64,000 nucleotides of DNA from Diphasiastrum complanatum (GCA_029204225.1 CM055099.1:51415298-51479297), one strand, 5' to 3'. Positions 10,657 through 22,309 are shown, counted from the stretch's first letter. The notes: a model not told the origin generated them from the letters alone. A program made the numbers and translations.

Positions 10657-11830
10657 TCACGGTACATCCTTCTCCTTGCGTTTGTCACCTGTGACTTCAA
10701 TCCTTCTTGCACCAAAAGGTTTGTCCCTACCTCTCCAACCTGTCTCTTGAGGTTGAGTAGTAGTATCTTGAGATGTATCCTCTTTTTCATCACTTGGAAG
10801 GTCAATGAATGGATCATCATCGGGAGGTATCCTCACTATACCATCTTTCCCATTGGATGTATCTATTTTCTCAGCATCCTCGTCTTCATACATCTTGGAT
10901 TCATCAAAGATATCATCACGGCTTACATGGATTTTGTTTTCCACTGGATCAAAACATCTATAGCCCTTCACACGATCATCATATCCTAGGAATATGCACT
11001 TGATAGCTTTTACATCAAGTTTACATCTCTCTTCCTTTGGAACGTGTACAAAGGCCTTACATCCAAAGATTCGCAAGTGGTTCACCTTTGGTTTCTTCTT
11101 CGTGAATGCTTCCTCATGTGTTATCTTTGGTATGGCCATGGTAGGACTTCTATTTTGAAGATAGACTGCCGTACTACATGCTTCTGACCAAAAATCTTTT
11201 GGTAGTTTCATCTCAGCTAGCATAGATCTAGCACTTTCCACAATCGTACAATTCTTGCGCTCAGCTACACCATTGAGAGCAGGAGTATGAGCCTGCGTAA
11301 ATTGTTTTTTAATCCCACATTGATCACAAAGATCATTGAAGTCATTAGACTTGTACTCACCTCCACTATCTGATCTTAGGACTTTGATCTTCCTACCTGT
11401 CTGATTTTCGACCAATGCTTTGAGCTCTTGAAGTTGTCAAATGCATCTGATTTCTTCTTCAAGAAGTAGATCCACGTCTTACATGACATACATCAATAAA
11501 GGTCATGAAATAGAAGGCTTTACCTAAGGACATGGTCCTTATAGGCCCGCATAAATCTGTGTGGATTAAATCTAGGATGCTCTTTGCTCTTGCAACACCC
11601 CCTTTTTTGAACTTCTCTCGATGCTGCTTCCCATATACACAAGATTCACACATCGATTTCAAGTGATCTTCTATGGTAGGCAATCCTATAACCATCTCCA
11701 ATTTTTTCATCAAACTGAGGCTTCTCAGGTTCAAGTGACCAAGCCTCTTATGCCACAACTCAGTTTGCGATGGAATGGATGATACAAGTCCATGTTGCCC
11801 CTTGATTGTAGCATTCAACCTGTACAATTT
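10657..11830 (-). mobile_element. Copia integrase (element A), broken
   Basis: 11,827-11,459 encodes the HHCC region (LWHKRLGHLNLRSLSLMKK, then CESCVYGKQH) and the first catalytic Asp (LIHTDLCGPI). 11,415-10,657 has VLRSDSGGEYKSNDF with the second Asp, and GVAERKNCTIVESARSML with the Glu. A frameshift near 11,430-11,460 separates the two. The C-terminal part runs into an acidic linker before RT. The segment from about 11,098 upward recurs at 16,790-17,522. Confidence 0.9.
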
Positions 11831-13055
11831 TGTATTGGGCTCCCTTACTCCATCCGCAATAACTTTTTTGGTTCACATCCTTCACAAAGCAACGATCATG
11901 GGCAAATTCTACTTTCAACTTTTGATCAATAATGACTCCAACCAAAAGTAGATTTTTCTTAAAACCTGGTATGTAAAGTACCTCCCTGATCATCCTGATT
12001 TTGCCATCATGTAGTTGGATTGAAACGGTGCCTATCCCCTTGATCTTGCACACCTCACCATTTGCTTGTGAAATGGACGTTCCATTATCCAACACTTTCA
12101 AGCTACTGAACCAATTCTTGTTACCTGTCATGTGTCTTGTGGCTCCCGAGTCAATATACAATGCCTGATCATCTTGATTAGATGACAATGCAGATATGAA
12201 GATGCTAGAGTCTTCAATCTCACCCTCATCAACAAGGTTACCTGCTTGTTTTGGTTTCCCCTTGACTTGTTCCGCCAGGAATTTGCGACATTCACTCTTT
12301 CAGTGGCCCTTTTTACCACAATGGAAGCACTTGTCTTTCTTCTTGGTCTTACTGGAAGATTCCTCATCCTCCTGAGTCTTGGCAAATTGTTGTCTAGACT
12401 TCTTCTTGCCCTTGCCCTTGTCTTGTTTTTGGCGTGTCGCAAGTGCTTGATCGTCAGTATTTTGACCTCTAGCTTTCACCATTTCTCGTCATTGCTCTTC
12501 CTGCATCAAGATTCATGTGAGCTCGTCAAAGGTTGGCAATCTTTCTCTTGATGCTATTCCACTCACAAACATCTAATAGGATGCAATGCCGCACAATGCA
12601 TTGTGCACCAACTCCACGTCACGTATGCGCTCACCAATAGAATGCAGTTCATCCCTCATTGTCTTGATTCTGGTCATGTACGTCTGAATGTGCTCTCCTT
12701 GCTCCATTCGGGCACTATTTAGCTTTGACTTCAGAAACATGATTCTTGACGGATTTAACGTCTCGAACTGCTCTTTTAGCACATCCGATGCATGTCTGGG
12801 TGTAACAACATCACAAATGTGGGTAATGATGTGATCCTTAACTGATAAGTTAATGAAGGTCAAGGCTTTTCTCATCTTTTTGTCGAGCACTTTGATATCC
12901 GCTTCATTTGGCGGCCTTCTTTCATCACCTGTGACGACTTCCCACACATCTTTCTCCATCAGGATGTTTTTCATTTTGAATTTCCACACTGCATAGTTGG
13001 AAATCCTGTCCAATTTGCTACTTTCACTCAAAATGGACTCTCCCATGTTTGCCAT
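11760..13055 (-). mobile_element. Copia gag and protease (element A), broken
   Basis: Translation starts at a true ATG (13,055) with MANMGESILSE. The UBN2 capsid region follows (KSKLNSARMEQGEHIQTYMT). A CCHC knuckle (CFHCGKKGH) lies near 12,305-12,335, and the aspartic protease motif LYIDSGATRHMTG near 12,125-12,165. Frame breaks near 12,575 and 12,300 interrupt it. The copy at 16,790-18,711 has an open gag-protease frame but has lost this ATG. Confidence 0.9.
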
Positions 13056-14190
13056 CGCAAAACTGCTTGAAACTTCTGCCGAAGGCTAAAAGCAGTATGC
13101 CGAGGCCAACTGTGATGTCAGAAGTTGAAAATAATGAGTTGCACTTTTTCCTTTACCAGGCCACTCACCGCTTTCCCACCAATTTGAAAGCCAAATCGGC
13201 GTCGCCTTCTGAAATGCACTCAGTCGTCAACTCCCAACTACGTGCCCAGTGGAATGGTGAAATCACTTTTGGTGCACTCTGAACACTTTCTCCGCTGCAA
13301 TCACTCCGTTTTGTTGTATTGTACTTGCAGGTATAGTCCGAGTGCCCTTCGTTTGGAGGTTATAGCCTTTCGTTTGGGTCAAAACGGACAAAGGACCCAA
13401 AAATAGGGATTTTCTTTGTTTTTGAACTGTTTCTTCACCCTGAAGAAACTTAACTCTTCACTTGTGAAGGGACCCAACTCCAATTATAGTATGAAAATTT
13501 TTAATGAAGTTGAAGGCCAAAATACACTTCAATTCTTCAGGGCCCACTTCAGCTAAATCCAATAATAGGTTTCAATTTTGTGGTCCAGATGCAATTAATC
13601 ATGTCCGTCGATCGTTGTGGAGATGATCTTGTGGACTTCCTTGCATCAGTGCGTCGAACTACACTTCTGAAGCCGCTCGACACTTCAAAACACTAAGCTG
13701 CTGCCCCCGTTCGTCGCTCGTGAGCTCCACGCTCTTCTCTGTCTACGGTCGTGCCTCCCCAAACTGGTTTTTGCTTGATCAATTTCGTTTTTGGATTGAT
13801 TTGAGCATGATCTGAGGCCTGGAGCAGGGTCGCCCTACTGATAACAAGTCTGTAGAGTGTTCAATCATGAAATTCCGTGGAGAAACGGTGATTTTAGCTC
13901 AACTTGACAAAGTGGCTTTTTTCACCTTTTACCGCAAATCTGCTGGGTTAACTGTCTGGAGACAAATCTTTGACATAAACCTCAGAATCTCTCCATGGCT
14001 AGTTGACAATGTAATTAGCTTCTTCCTGTCCTTACGGCATCCAAAACGGTGCACAAACAGCGAAGAAAGCACCAACTATGTATAAAAAATCGAAACCCCA
14101 AACCCGGTTTCAATTTTCAACTGGCTTCAAAATTGTCAATTTTTCACCAAATTTTTTCCTGTCTGATGCTATGCACAGGCTAATAATCCC
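13056..14190 (-). mobile_element. Copia element A untranslated leader
   Basis: Non-coding sequence upstream of the gag start of element A. It is homologous to 18,712-19,795 in the second unit, where the leader runs on to a primer-binding site at 19,945. In this copy the match ends at about 14,190 and the sequence jumps to what corresponds to 21,545 in the second unit. The primer-binding site and 5' LTR are therefore deleted here. Confidence 0.65.
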
Positions 14191-14485
14191 ACTGCATGTG
14201 GAAGGACACCTGGCTGCTACCAAAGTTGAATCCTATCAGCTGGCAAATGAAGTTCCCTACTACCAATCAGCTTATACAGTTGTTGCTTCTCAGGCTACAT
14301 AGCTTACCAATATCATCAATCAGCAGACTATTTCAATGGAAGGAATCACTCACTGGCTGGAGGAGGAATGCTTGAAGCGTCACCACATTTTGTATGAAGT
14401 CTCAAAGCTTGCAAATGAAAATGCCCAGCTAAAAGTTTAGGTGAAGAAGCTACGGACCCATGTTGTTGTTGTTCGAACTTGAGTT
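14185..14485 (+). pseudogene. Heptad-rich retroelement ORF fragment, copy 1
   Basis: The plus strand reads YQLANEVPYYQSAYTVVASQ, then, after an in-frame stop, ISMEGITHWLEEECLKRH and LYEVSKLANENAQLKV, with more stops. The pattern suggests a helical, coiled-coil-prone protein. The longer copy lies at 21,388-21,840. It directly precedes a Copia RNase H tail in both places, so it probably belongs to or sits inside that plus-strand element. I do not recognise the family. Confidence 0.45.
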
Positions 14486-14589
14486 AACCCTACGACTCTT
14501 TGTGGTCACTTCCTTTCTAGATGTGTTATCTTTTGAGTATCGGCCGGCCTATCTGGAGTATGTTTTTGATATGACATATGTGTCTGGTA

Positions 14590-14950
14590 CTATATAGCTT
14601 TGAGATATGAAACAACATACTATGTTCAGCTACGCAAGAAGCAATTTGGCTAAGGAAGATGTTCGAAAGACATTGGAATTCTGTAGAGTAAGCTTGTTGT
14701 AATCAGATGTGATAGCCAGAGTGCTATACAACTAGCTAAATATCCTATATTCAATGCATGCATGAAAAAATAGAGATTAAATATCATTTCATTACAGAGA
14801 AACTATTATCTAATGAAATAGACGTAGTGCATTGTAAGATAGAGGATCAACTAGTTGTCATACTTACTGAAGGCGCTTTAAGTATTGATAAGTTTGAGTT
14901 TCTTAGAGAAAAGCTCTTTGTAAGAAAGATAAACTAGGGCTTAAGGGAGA
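14590..14950 (+). mobile_element. Copia RNase H tail, copy 1
   Basis: A plus-strand frame with stops reads CDSQSAIQLAKYPIFNACMK, then DQLVVILTEGALSIDKFEF, matching the end of Copia RNase H. The polypurine tract GGGCTTAAGGGAGAG and an LTR at 14,952 follow. The second copy is at 21,980-22,305. Confidence 0.8.
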
Positions 14951-14951
14951 G

Positions 14952-15201
14952 TGTTAGAGTAAGTAAGCCCGAGTTTATCTTACGGTTCCATGAACTTTTC
15001 TTGTTTTAGCAATTTTTCGAGTTTTTTCTGTTTACGTGATAGTTTGCATGAGTGCCAGTTTGACAACACATAGAAAGTAGAGTCGGGACACGCGTCCCCT
15101 AAAACGGGGACCGGATTGCCATGCAACGGTACCCCACAAAAACTAAAGTGTATATATGTACCTTACTTTACTTTCTGTGTTGGTTTGGCTCTTTTCTTAC
15201 A
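14952..15201 (+). repeat. Copia 3' LTR, 250 bp, copy 1
   Basis: It starts TGTTAGAGTAAG directly after the polypurine tract and ends CTTTTCTTACA; the ends form a TGTTAGA/TCTTACA inverted pair. A TATATATG box lies near 15,150. The second copy at 22,310-22,559 has the same length and start. The rest of the parent element is missing. Confidence 0.7.
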
Positions 15202-16573
15202 AGTTGATGTACTAGAGTGATTGATTAAGATGTGTTAAGTTTCTCTTCTAACTTGATGCGCCTCTAAGCCCCCTCTCTTCAAGTATCAATTTCATCTTTC
15301 AGCTGTAGTTGGCATAATTTTCTCTCAAGCTTTTCTATGATTCTCGGATCAATCGCTCCCATCATTTCTGATTCATTTCTTACACTTGTTTTCTAGTTTC
15401 TCTTCAGAATCCTCAAGATAGATCCAAAATGTTGTACATGTATGCTTCCAAAAAATACAAGAAATGATGATATGCATTGTAATCCTTGCAAACTCAAGTA
15501 CTGTACACTCCTTTGTACATCATTTAATTGCAAGTATGGGGACATGGGCTCATAAACAAGTTGTCAATGGCAACTCAAATTTTGTCACAACTAGCATGTT
15601 ATAAAAAGAACAATGATAAGGAGCAGGCAATAATAGAGTTCATTCATGAACAAAATATTTATAAAGAGTGTTCTGAAACAAATAGGAGATCGATGACAAA
15701 ACAAGAAGAAAATTTCAAAGTGAAACAAAATTGTTCTTAGAAGTTAAACTGTAGCCACCAGGATTACACTAACGTGCAATCAGGCCTTTGTACCTACTGC
15801 TGCTCATAAAATATATGATTGGCTTCTGGAACATTACCTTGTTACAAGCGAGAATAGGCTTTGGAAGCCATGCTTCTGAACAGGATAAGTCACAAAAATC
15901 TCTGAAATCATTTAGAGTGAGTTTAAGCATAGTTTAGACTAGTGAATTAAGTATATGTTAAGTCTAAAGCGTGCAACCAAAAGACATATCAAAGCACAAT
16001 CATTCTCATACGTACTCAACAGATTTCCATCCTAACAAAAGCTTATATTATCACTTATCAAGAAAGATCTCATTACATGATCACTTCTCAGAGATTCACA
16101 GTACGTATAATCTCTTTGCATTCACTCTACTTTACTCACAAAAGACATACACTAGCAGCCCGAACTCATCATACTTATGAAACGTCTACCATCAATTATT
16201 CGCATAACTAATGCCCAAACTTAATCCTATCAGCTACCTAACTGTTAACCGTTTATCATGCCAGCTGATCCTGAAACTATTCTCAACAACTATCTACCAG
16301 AAAAAGTGTTCATTGAACTATGAACTCAACAGTAATATACTCTACATACTCAACAGTAGACGGCAAAAACCTGTTGTTCATGATAAGAATGTAGAAGTAC
16401 CATAGTACGCTAGCCTCAAAGAAGAACCAATACATTCGTCCCAAGTTTCTTCTACAACAGCTCACGTCTTCTCGCAAATTTTACTCAGCTATTACCTCAG
16501 GATATTTTCAGAAACCAGCATATATAACCCAGCACGCCTACTCATACTTCTGTAGTGAGTAACGTATTGCAAG
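15202..16573. other. 3' flank of the truncated DUF688 copy
   Basis: Non-coding sequence downstream (minus-strand sense) of the gene fragment. It is almost identical to 22,560-23,930, much closer than the transposon part of the same duplication. Two short open frames (15,528-15,740 and 15,971-16,180) are conserved only because the whole region is conserved; I see no codon signal or domain. Confidence 0.6.
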
Positions 16574-16789
16574 CTAGGTTGCCGAGTTATCTAGGTCTTC
16601 AAGATTTATCCCAAATAGACAATTAAATATTTTCCAACAATTCGTTTTCTTTGCCTGCGTTCTCTCCGCCTGATTTATAACAGCTACACCGATGGACGAT
16701 CTTTGATTGATCTGAGCTTCTAACCGGGGAGGTAGCTTCAGTGGGACTTCATTGTCGACTACACAATTTTGCTTGGGCTTACCGGGAAC
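16574..16789 (-). pseudogene. DUF688-like gene, 3' fragment fused to Copia
   Basis: This encodes the last 72 or so codons of the gene at 23,931-24,773, from PGKPKQNCVV through PLKLPPRL to the stop, in the original frame. The last residues differ slightly (LEDLDNSAT against LEDRANSAT). Upstream coding sequence and promoter are missing: at 16,789/16,790 the sequence changes to Copia integrase. The junction creates a chimeric minus-strand frame (17,184-16,759) that starts in integrase and ends in an out-of-frame piece of this gene. This is a tandem-duplication breakpoint. Confidence 0.85.
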
Positions 16790-17522
16790 TTCTTTGTGAA
16801 TGCTTCCTCAGGTGTTATCTTTGGTATGGCAATGGTAGGACTTCTATTTTGAAGATAGACTGCCGTACTACATGCTTCTGACCAAAAATCTTTTGGTAGT
16901 TTCATCTCAGGTAGCATAAATCTGGCACTTTCCACAATCGTACGATTCTTGCGCTCAGCTACACCATTGAGAGCAGGAGTATGAGCTTGCGTAAATTGTC
17001 TTTTAATCCCACATTGATCACAAAGATCATTGAAGTCCTTAGACTTGTACTCACATCCACTATCTAATCTTAGGACTTTGATCTTCCTACCTGTCTGATT
17101 TTCGACCAATGCTTTGAAGCTCTTGAAGTTGTCAAATGCATCTGATTTCTTGTTAAAGAAGTAGATCCACGTCTTATGTGACATACATCAATAAAGGTCA
17201 TGAAATAGAAGGCTTTACCTAAGGACATGGTCCTTATAGGCCCGCATAAATCTGTGTGGATTAAATCCAGGATGCTCTTTGCTCTTGTAACACCTCCTTT
17301 ATTGCACTTATCTCGATGCTGCTTCCCATATACACAAGATTCACACATCGATTTCAAGTGATCTTCTATGGTAGGCAATCCTATTACCATCTCCAATTTT
17401 TTCATCAAACTGAGGCTTCTCAGGTTCAAGTGACCAAGCCTCTTATGCCACAACTCAGTTTGCAATGGAATGGATGATACAAGTCCATGTTTCCCCTTGA
17501 TTGTAGCATTCAACCTGTACAA
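16790..17522 (-). mobile_element. Copia integrase fragment (element B)
   Basis: 17,522-17,070 encodes LWHKRLGHLNLRSLSLMKK, CESCVYGKQH and LIHTDLCGPI. 17,184-16,790 has VLRLDSGCEYKSKDF, in which the usual catalytic RSD has become RLD, and GVAERKNRTIVESARFML. It is cut at 16,790 by the duplication junction, so RT and RNase H are absent from this copy. It is homologous to 11,098-11,830. Confidence 0.88.
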
Positions 17523-18711
17523 TTTTGTATTGGGCTCCCTTACTCCATCCGCAATAACTTTTTTGGTTCACATCCTTCACAAAGCAACGATCATGGGCAA
17601 ATTCTACTTTCAACTTTTGATCAGTAATGACTCCCACCGAAAGTAGATTTTTCTTCAAACCTGGTACGTAAAGTACCTCCCTGATCATCCTGATTTTGCC
17701 ATCAGGTAGTTGGATTGAAATGGTGCATATCCCCTTGATCTTGCACACCTCACCATTTGCTTGTGAAACAGACGTTCCATTATCCAACACTTTCAAGCTA
17801 CTGAACCAATTCTTGTGTCTTGTGGCTCCCGAGTCAATATACAATGCTTGATCATCTTGATTAGATGACAATGCAGATATGAAGATGCTAGAGTCTTCAA
17901 TCTCACCCTCATCGACAAGGTTACCTGCTTGTTTTGGTTTCCCCTTGCCTTGTTCTGCCAGGAATTTGCGACATTCACTCTTCCAATGGCCCTTTTTACC
18001 ACAATGGAAGCACTTGTCTTTCTTTTTGGTCTTACTGGAAGATCCCTCATCCTCCTGAGACTTGGCAAATTGTTGCTTAGACTTCTTCTTGCCCTTGCCC
18101 TTGCCTTGTTTTTGGCATGTCGCAAGTGCTTGATTGTCAGTATTTTGACGTCTAGCTTTCACCATTTCGCGTCGTTGCTCTTCCTGCATCAAGATTCCTG
18201 TGAGATCATCAAAGGTTGGCAATCTTTCTCTTGATGTTATTCCGCTCACAAACATCTGATAGGGTTCTGCAATGCCACACAATGCATTGTGCACCAACTC
18301 CACATCACGTATGCGCTCACCAATAGAATGCAGTTCATCCCTCATTGTCTTGATTCTGGTCATGTACGTCTGAATGTACACTCCTTGCTCCATTCGGGCA
18401 CTATTTAGCTTTGACTTCAGAAACATGATTCTTGACAGATTTGACGTCTCGAACTGCTCCTCTAGCACATCCCATGCCTGTCTGAGTGTAACAGCATCAC
18501 AAATGTGGGTAATGATGTGATCCTTCACTGATAAGTTAATGAAGGTCAAGGCTTTTCTCATCTTTTTGTCGAACACTTTGATATCCGCTTCATTTGGTGG
18601 CCTTCTCTCATCACCTGTGACAACTTCCCACAAATCTTTCTCCATCAGTATGTTTTTCATTTTGAAGTTCCACACTGCATAATTGGAAATCCCGTCCAAT
18701 TTGCTTGCCAA
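17455..18711 (-). mobile_element. Copia gag-protease, open frame without ATG (element B)
   Basis: An open frame of over 400 codons covers the UBN2 capsid region, the CCHC knuckle CFHCGKKGHWKSEC and the aspartic protease motif LYIDSGATRH. Relative to element A, about 80 bp around the gag start is deleted near 18,702, removing the ATG and the first dozen residues; the first codon usable at 18,711 is TTG. The MTGN after the protease motif is also lost by a short in-frame deletion. An intact-looking frame that is probably not translated normally. Confidence 0.88.
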
Positions 18712-19944
18712 TTGTGATGTCAGAAGTTGAAAATAATCACTTGCACTTTTTCCCTTACCAGGCCACTCGCCGCTTTCCCACCAATTTGAAAGCCAAATCG
18801 GTGTCGCCTTTCAAAATGCACTCAGTCGTCAACTCCCAACTACGTGCCCAGTGGAATGGTGAAATCACTTTTGGTGCACTCCGAACACTTTCTCTGCTGA
18901 AATCACTCTGTTTTGTTGTACCGTACTTGCAGGTACAGTCCGGGTGCCCTTCGTTTGGAGGTTATAGCCTTTCGTTTGGGTCAAAACGGGCAAAGGACCC
19001 AAGAATAGGGATTATCTTTGTTTTTGAACAGTATCTTCACCTTGAAGAAACTTCACTCTTCACTTGTGAAGGGACCCAACTACAATTTCAGTATGAAAAT
19101 TTTTAATGAAGTTGAAGGCCAAAATACACTTCAATTCTTCAGGGCCCACTTCAGCTAAATCCAACGATAAGGTTCAATTTTGTGGTCCAGATGCAATTAA
19201 TCATGTCCGTCGATCGTTGTGGAGATGATCTTGTGGACTTCCTTGCATCAGTGCATCGAACTACACTTCTGAAGCTGCTGGACACTTCAAAACACTAAGT
19301 TGTTGCCCCCGTTTGTCGTGCGTGAGCTCCACGCTCCTCTCTGTCTACGGTCGCGCCTCCCCAAACTGGTTTTTGCTTGATCAATTTTGTTTTTGGATCA
19401 ACTTGAGCACGATCTGAGGCCTGGAGCAGGGTCGCCCTATTGCTACCAAGTATGTAGAGTGTTCAATCATGAAATTCCGTCGAGAAACGGTGATTTTAGC
19501 TCAACTTGACAAAGTGGCTTTTTTCACCTTGTACCGCAAATCTGCTAGGTTAACTGTCTGGAGACAAATCTCTGACATAAACCTCAGAATCTCTCCATGG
19601 CTGGTTGACAATGTAATTAACTTCCTTCCTGTTCTTACGGCATCCAAAACGGTGGATAAACAGCGAAGAAATTACCGGTTATGTATAAAAAACCGTAACC
19701 CCAAACCCGGTTTCAATTTTCAACTGGCTTCAAAATCGTCAATTTTTCACCAAATTTTTCCCTGTCTGATGCTATGTATAGGCTAATAATCTCTCTGCTG
19801 AGCTTGGCAAGCCTCCATAAACTAGAAACCGTGCACCAGTGCTTCTCTTTCCATCTTCAACCCACCGTAAACCCCGAACTCTCTGAAGACAGATCTCCCG
19901 AAGCTCTCTTCAACGACGATGTTGTACTGTGTACACTCCCTCTA
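18712..19944 (-). mobile_element. Copia element B untranslated leader
   Basis: A non-coding leader of about 1.2 kb between the gag start and the primer-binding site. It is homologous to 13,056-14,190 up to about 19,795 at roughly 94-95% identity by eye. The section after 19,795 is unique to this copy because the first copy has a deletion. Confidence 0.65.
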
Positions 19945-19958
19945 TGGCTCTGATACCA
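19945..19958 (-). other. Copia primer-binding site
   Basis: The plus-strand TGGCTCTGATACCA is the reverse complement of TGGTATCAGAGCCA, the binding site for the 3' end of initiator tRNA-Met used by many plant Copia elements. It lies 1.23 kb upstream of the gag region on the same strand. The LTR expected just to the right (from about 19,960) has no clear TG...CA ends. Confidence 0.8.
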
Positions 19959-20254
19959 ACTTAGAATTTGCTTTGAACAGGAACACAGATCATGCTACAC
20001 AGTAACACAGACAGAAAAACACTCTCCACAACAAGCTCACATAGCAACTATATTTCTCAAAATGAAATTACACTGTTCGTATAGTTGTTCACTCAGGCAA
20101 CCCATGCATGACCCAGGTTGTCGTTGGCGGGAAGCATGTCCTGTCGACTTGCCTCGTGGCGAGGTCAACTAATCCTTATCAACTGATAGGACCCACAGTA
20201 CAGTCACATAGTGATTCTACTTAATTCTAACTATTTTGTGCATTACTTAGTCTG

Positions 20255-20291
20255 AAGATCAAGGCATTCACGGATCCAGATTAAGAGGGGG
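20255..20291 (+). mobile_element. Copia pol terminus and polypurine tract
   Basis: The plus strand reads DQGIHGSRLRGGVG across GATCAAGGCATTCACGG to AAGAGGGGG, a typical end of a Copia polyprotein and PPT. An LTR start, TGTTGGATTTATTC, follows at 20,292. It points opposite to element B. The LTR has short CGACTTGTC-type repeats near 20,425-20,500 and probably ends before 20,810, but the limit is unclear. Confidence 0.6.
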
Positions 20292-20729
20292 TGTTGGATT
20301 TATTCTTCTACTCTCCTAAATCCCATATTAATCTAGCTCCATTCATATCGTTGTAGTTTTACTTCCATTGTTGCACAGTCTGCAGAAATACTTTATTATT
20401 GGAGACATGCTTAAAAGATCCATCCGACTTGTCCGACTTGTCGACTTGGCCGACTTATCGGGAGGTCCGACTTGGTCGACTCGCCCGCCGACTATCATCA
20501 AAGACCAAACTGTGCCGAGTTCGACTATCGATAACGACATGCTTGACTCTGAATAGTCGAGGCCTTCTCATGTTCACTTCCTATACTATACAACTACTTG
20601 ACAATGACAGCAGTCGTCACGATCTGCTCTAGACGGCACAACGGCTCCACGTCATTTTCTTGTACATTCATCTGCACAAATGCAAATTGTCTATATATGA
20701 CCATTGTAAATATACTGAAGATGATGTCA

Positions 20730-21085
20730 ATGAGACAGACATTGTAGATGCTTTCATGCATCGATTCTTTCTTTCAGACTGATTGTCAGTAATAAGCTCG
20801 TAGGTTTCACAGAGCGGAGCTAGCTTCTTGAGCACCCAGTTTTGCCTGCTATTGTTTTGTGCTCATAGCATCAATCTGATCACTTGTATTTCCATACCTT
20901 GATTTGAATCAATCATTGTCTTTTATTGCGAGCAGAGTTCTTGTCAAAATTGTATGTTTAGTTATTTCGTTTCTTGTTTGACTTTCTTACCGCTTTGTCT
21001 GATTTTTTACTCTTCCACTTTTGCAAACAACCTCACATTTAAGCACTACTCTTGCCTACTGTTGTTGTAGTCCATGCACCAAGGA
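20730..21085 (+). repeat. Repeat shared with 47,090-47,445
   Basis: From TAGATGCTTTCATGCATCG through CTGCTATTGT and CTTCCACTTTTG to CCAAGGA, this segment is homologous to 47,090-47,445 in the same orientation, moderately diverged. A degenerate tRNA-Met primer site (CACAGAGCGGAGC) near 20,810 suggests an LTR end plus leader. Both copies end just before unrelated coding sequence. Confidence 0.55.
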
Positions 21086-21840
21086 TTCACCTCCCAGTCA
21101 AATCTTGAAAGGTTTATGGAAACCCTGGCAGATCTGTGTGAGGAGTTGCATCAGTTGACACAAGAGACACTCCAGTTGGTAAATCTCTCTACCCTGGCAA
21201 AATCTATCAATCAGACGTTTGATGATGACGGGATAGATTCTGACATGGACCAATCACCACCAATCACTCCCTCTAGTGCTGAGCATATCTTGTATGCTCA
21301 CGATGACACCACTCCTCAAGGGGTGTGATTGTAGACTCCGATAATGATATCTAATGCGTAATGTGTAGACATTGGAGGGGTAGATAAATGGATCAAACAC
21401 ATGCCCCTACTTTCAGCCCAACTTCTGAAACATATGACTATAGGACTAGAGAGGCTACCAAGGTTGAAATGTTGAGGAGTAAGTTAGCTGCTAGTGAGAC
21501 GAAGCGGATGCTGTTGAAGACTAGAAATTATAACCTGCATGATTGGCAGCTGAATGTGGAAGGACACCTGGTTGCTACCAAAGTTGATACCTATCAGTTG
21601 GAGAATGAAGTTCCCTACTACCAATCTGCTTATACAGTTGTTGCTTCTTAGGCTACATAGCTTACCAATATCATCATTCAGCAGACTGTTTCAATGGAAG
21701 GAATCACTCGCTGGCTGGAGGAGGAATGCTTGAAGAGTCACCACATTTTGTATGAAGTCTCAAAGCTTGTGAATGAAAATGCCCAGCTAAAAGTTTAGGT
21801 GAAGAAGCTACGGACCCATGCTGCTGTTGTTCGAACTTGA
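21074..21840 (+). pseudogene. Heptad-rich retroelement ORF, longer copy
   Basis: The plus-strand ATG at 21,074 opens a frame with LADLCEELHQLTQETLQLV, and a second frame from 21,388 has ATKVEMLRSKLAASETK and NLHDWQLNVEGHLVATK. The reading continues past stops at about 21,649 to WLEEECLKSHHILYEVSKL. The composition suggests an extended helical or coiled-coil protein. It sits between an LTR/leader-like repeat and a Copia RNase H tail, the place for a gag-like product, but no known domain is evident. The first 300 or so codons are missing from the other tandem unit. Confidence 0.45.
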
Positions 21841-21979
21841 GTTAACCCTACGACTCTTTGTGGTCACTTCCTTTCTAGATGTGTTATCTTTCAAGTATCG
21901 ATCGGCCTATCTGGAGTATGTTTTTGATATGACATATGTGTCTGGTACTATATAGCTTTGAGATATGAAACAACATACT

Positions 21980-22305
21980 ATGTTCAGCTACGCAAAAAGC
22001 AATTTGGCTAAGGAAGATGTCTAGAAGACATTGGAATTCTGTAGAGTAGGTATACTGTAATCAGATGTGATAGCCAGAGTGCTATACAACTAACTAAATA
22101 TCCTATATTCAATGCATGCATGAAAAAATAGAGATTAAATATCATTTCATTACAGAGAAACTATTATCTAACGAAATAGACGTAGTGCATTGTAAGATAG
22201 AGGATCAACTAGTTGTCATACTTACAAAAGGCGCTTTAAGTATTGATAAGTTTGAGTTTCTTAGAGAAAAGCTCTTTGTAAGAAAGATAAACTAGGGCTT
22301 AAGGG
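21980..22305 (+). mobile_element. Copia RNase H tail, copy 2
   Basis: This is the second copy of the RNase H C-terminal remnant at 14,590-14,950, with the same stops, and the polypurine tract GGGCTTAAGGGGGAG. The shared stops show that the element was already dead before the tandem duplication. Confidence 0.8.
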
Positions 22306-22309
22306 GGAG

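Noticed and set aside
15971-16180. 69-codon frame identical to 23,328-23,537
   Set aside because: The identity reflects the recent tandem duplication of non-coding flank, not protein constraint; composition is Ser/His/Tyr-rich and featureless.
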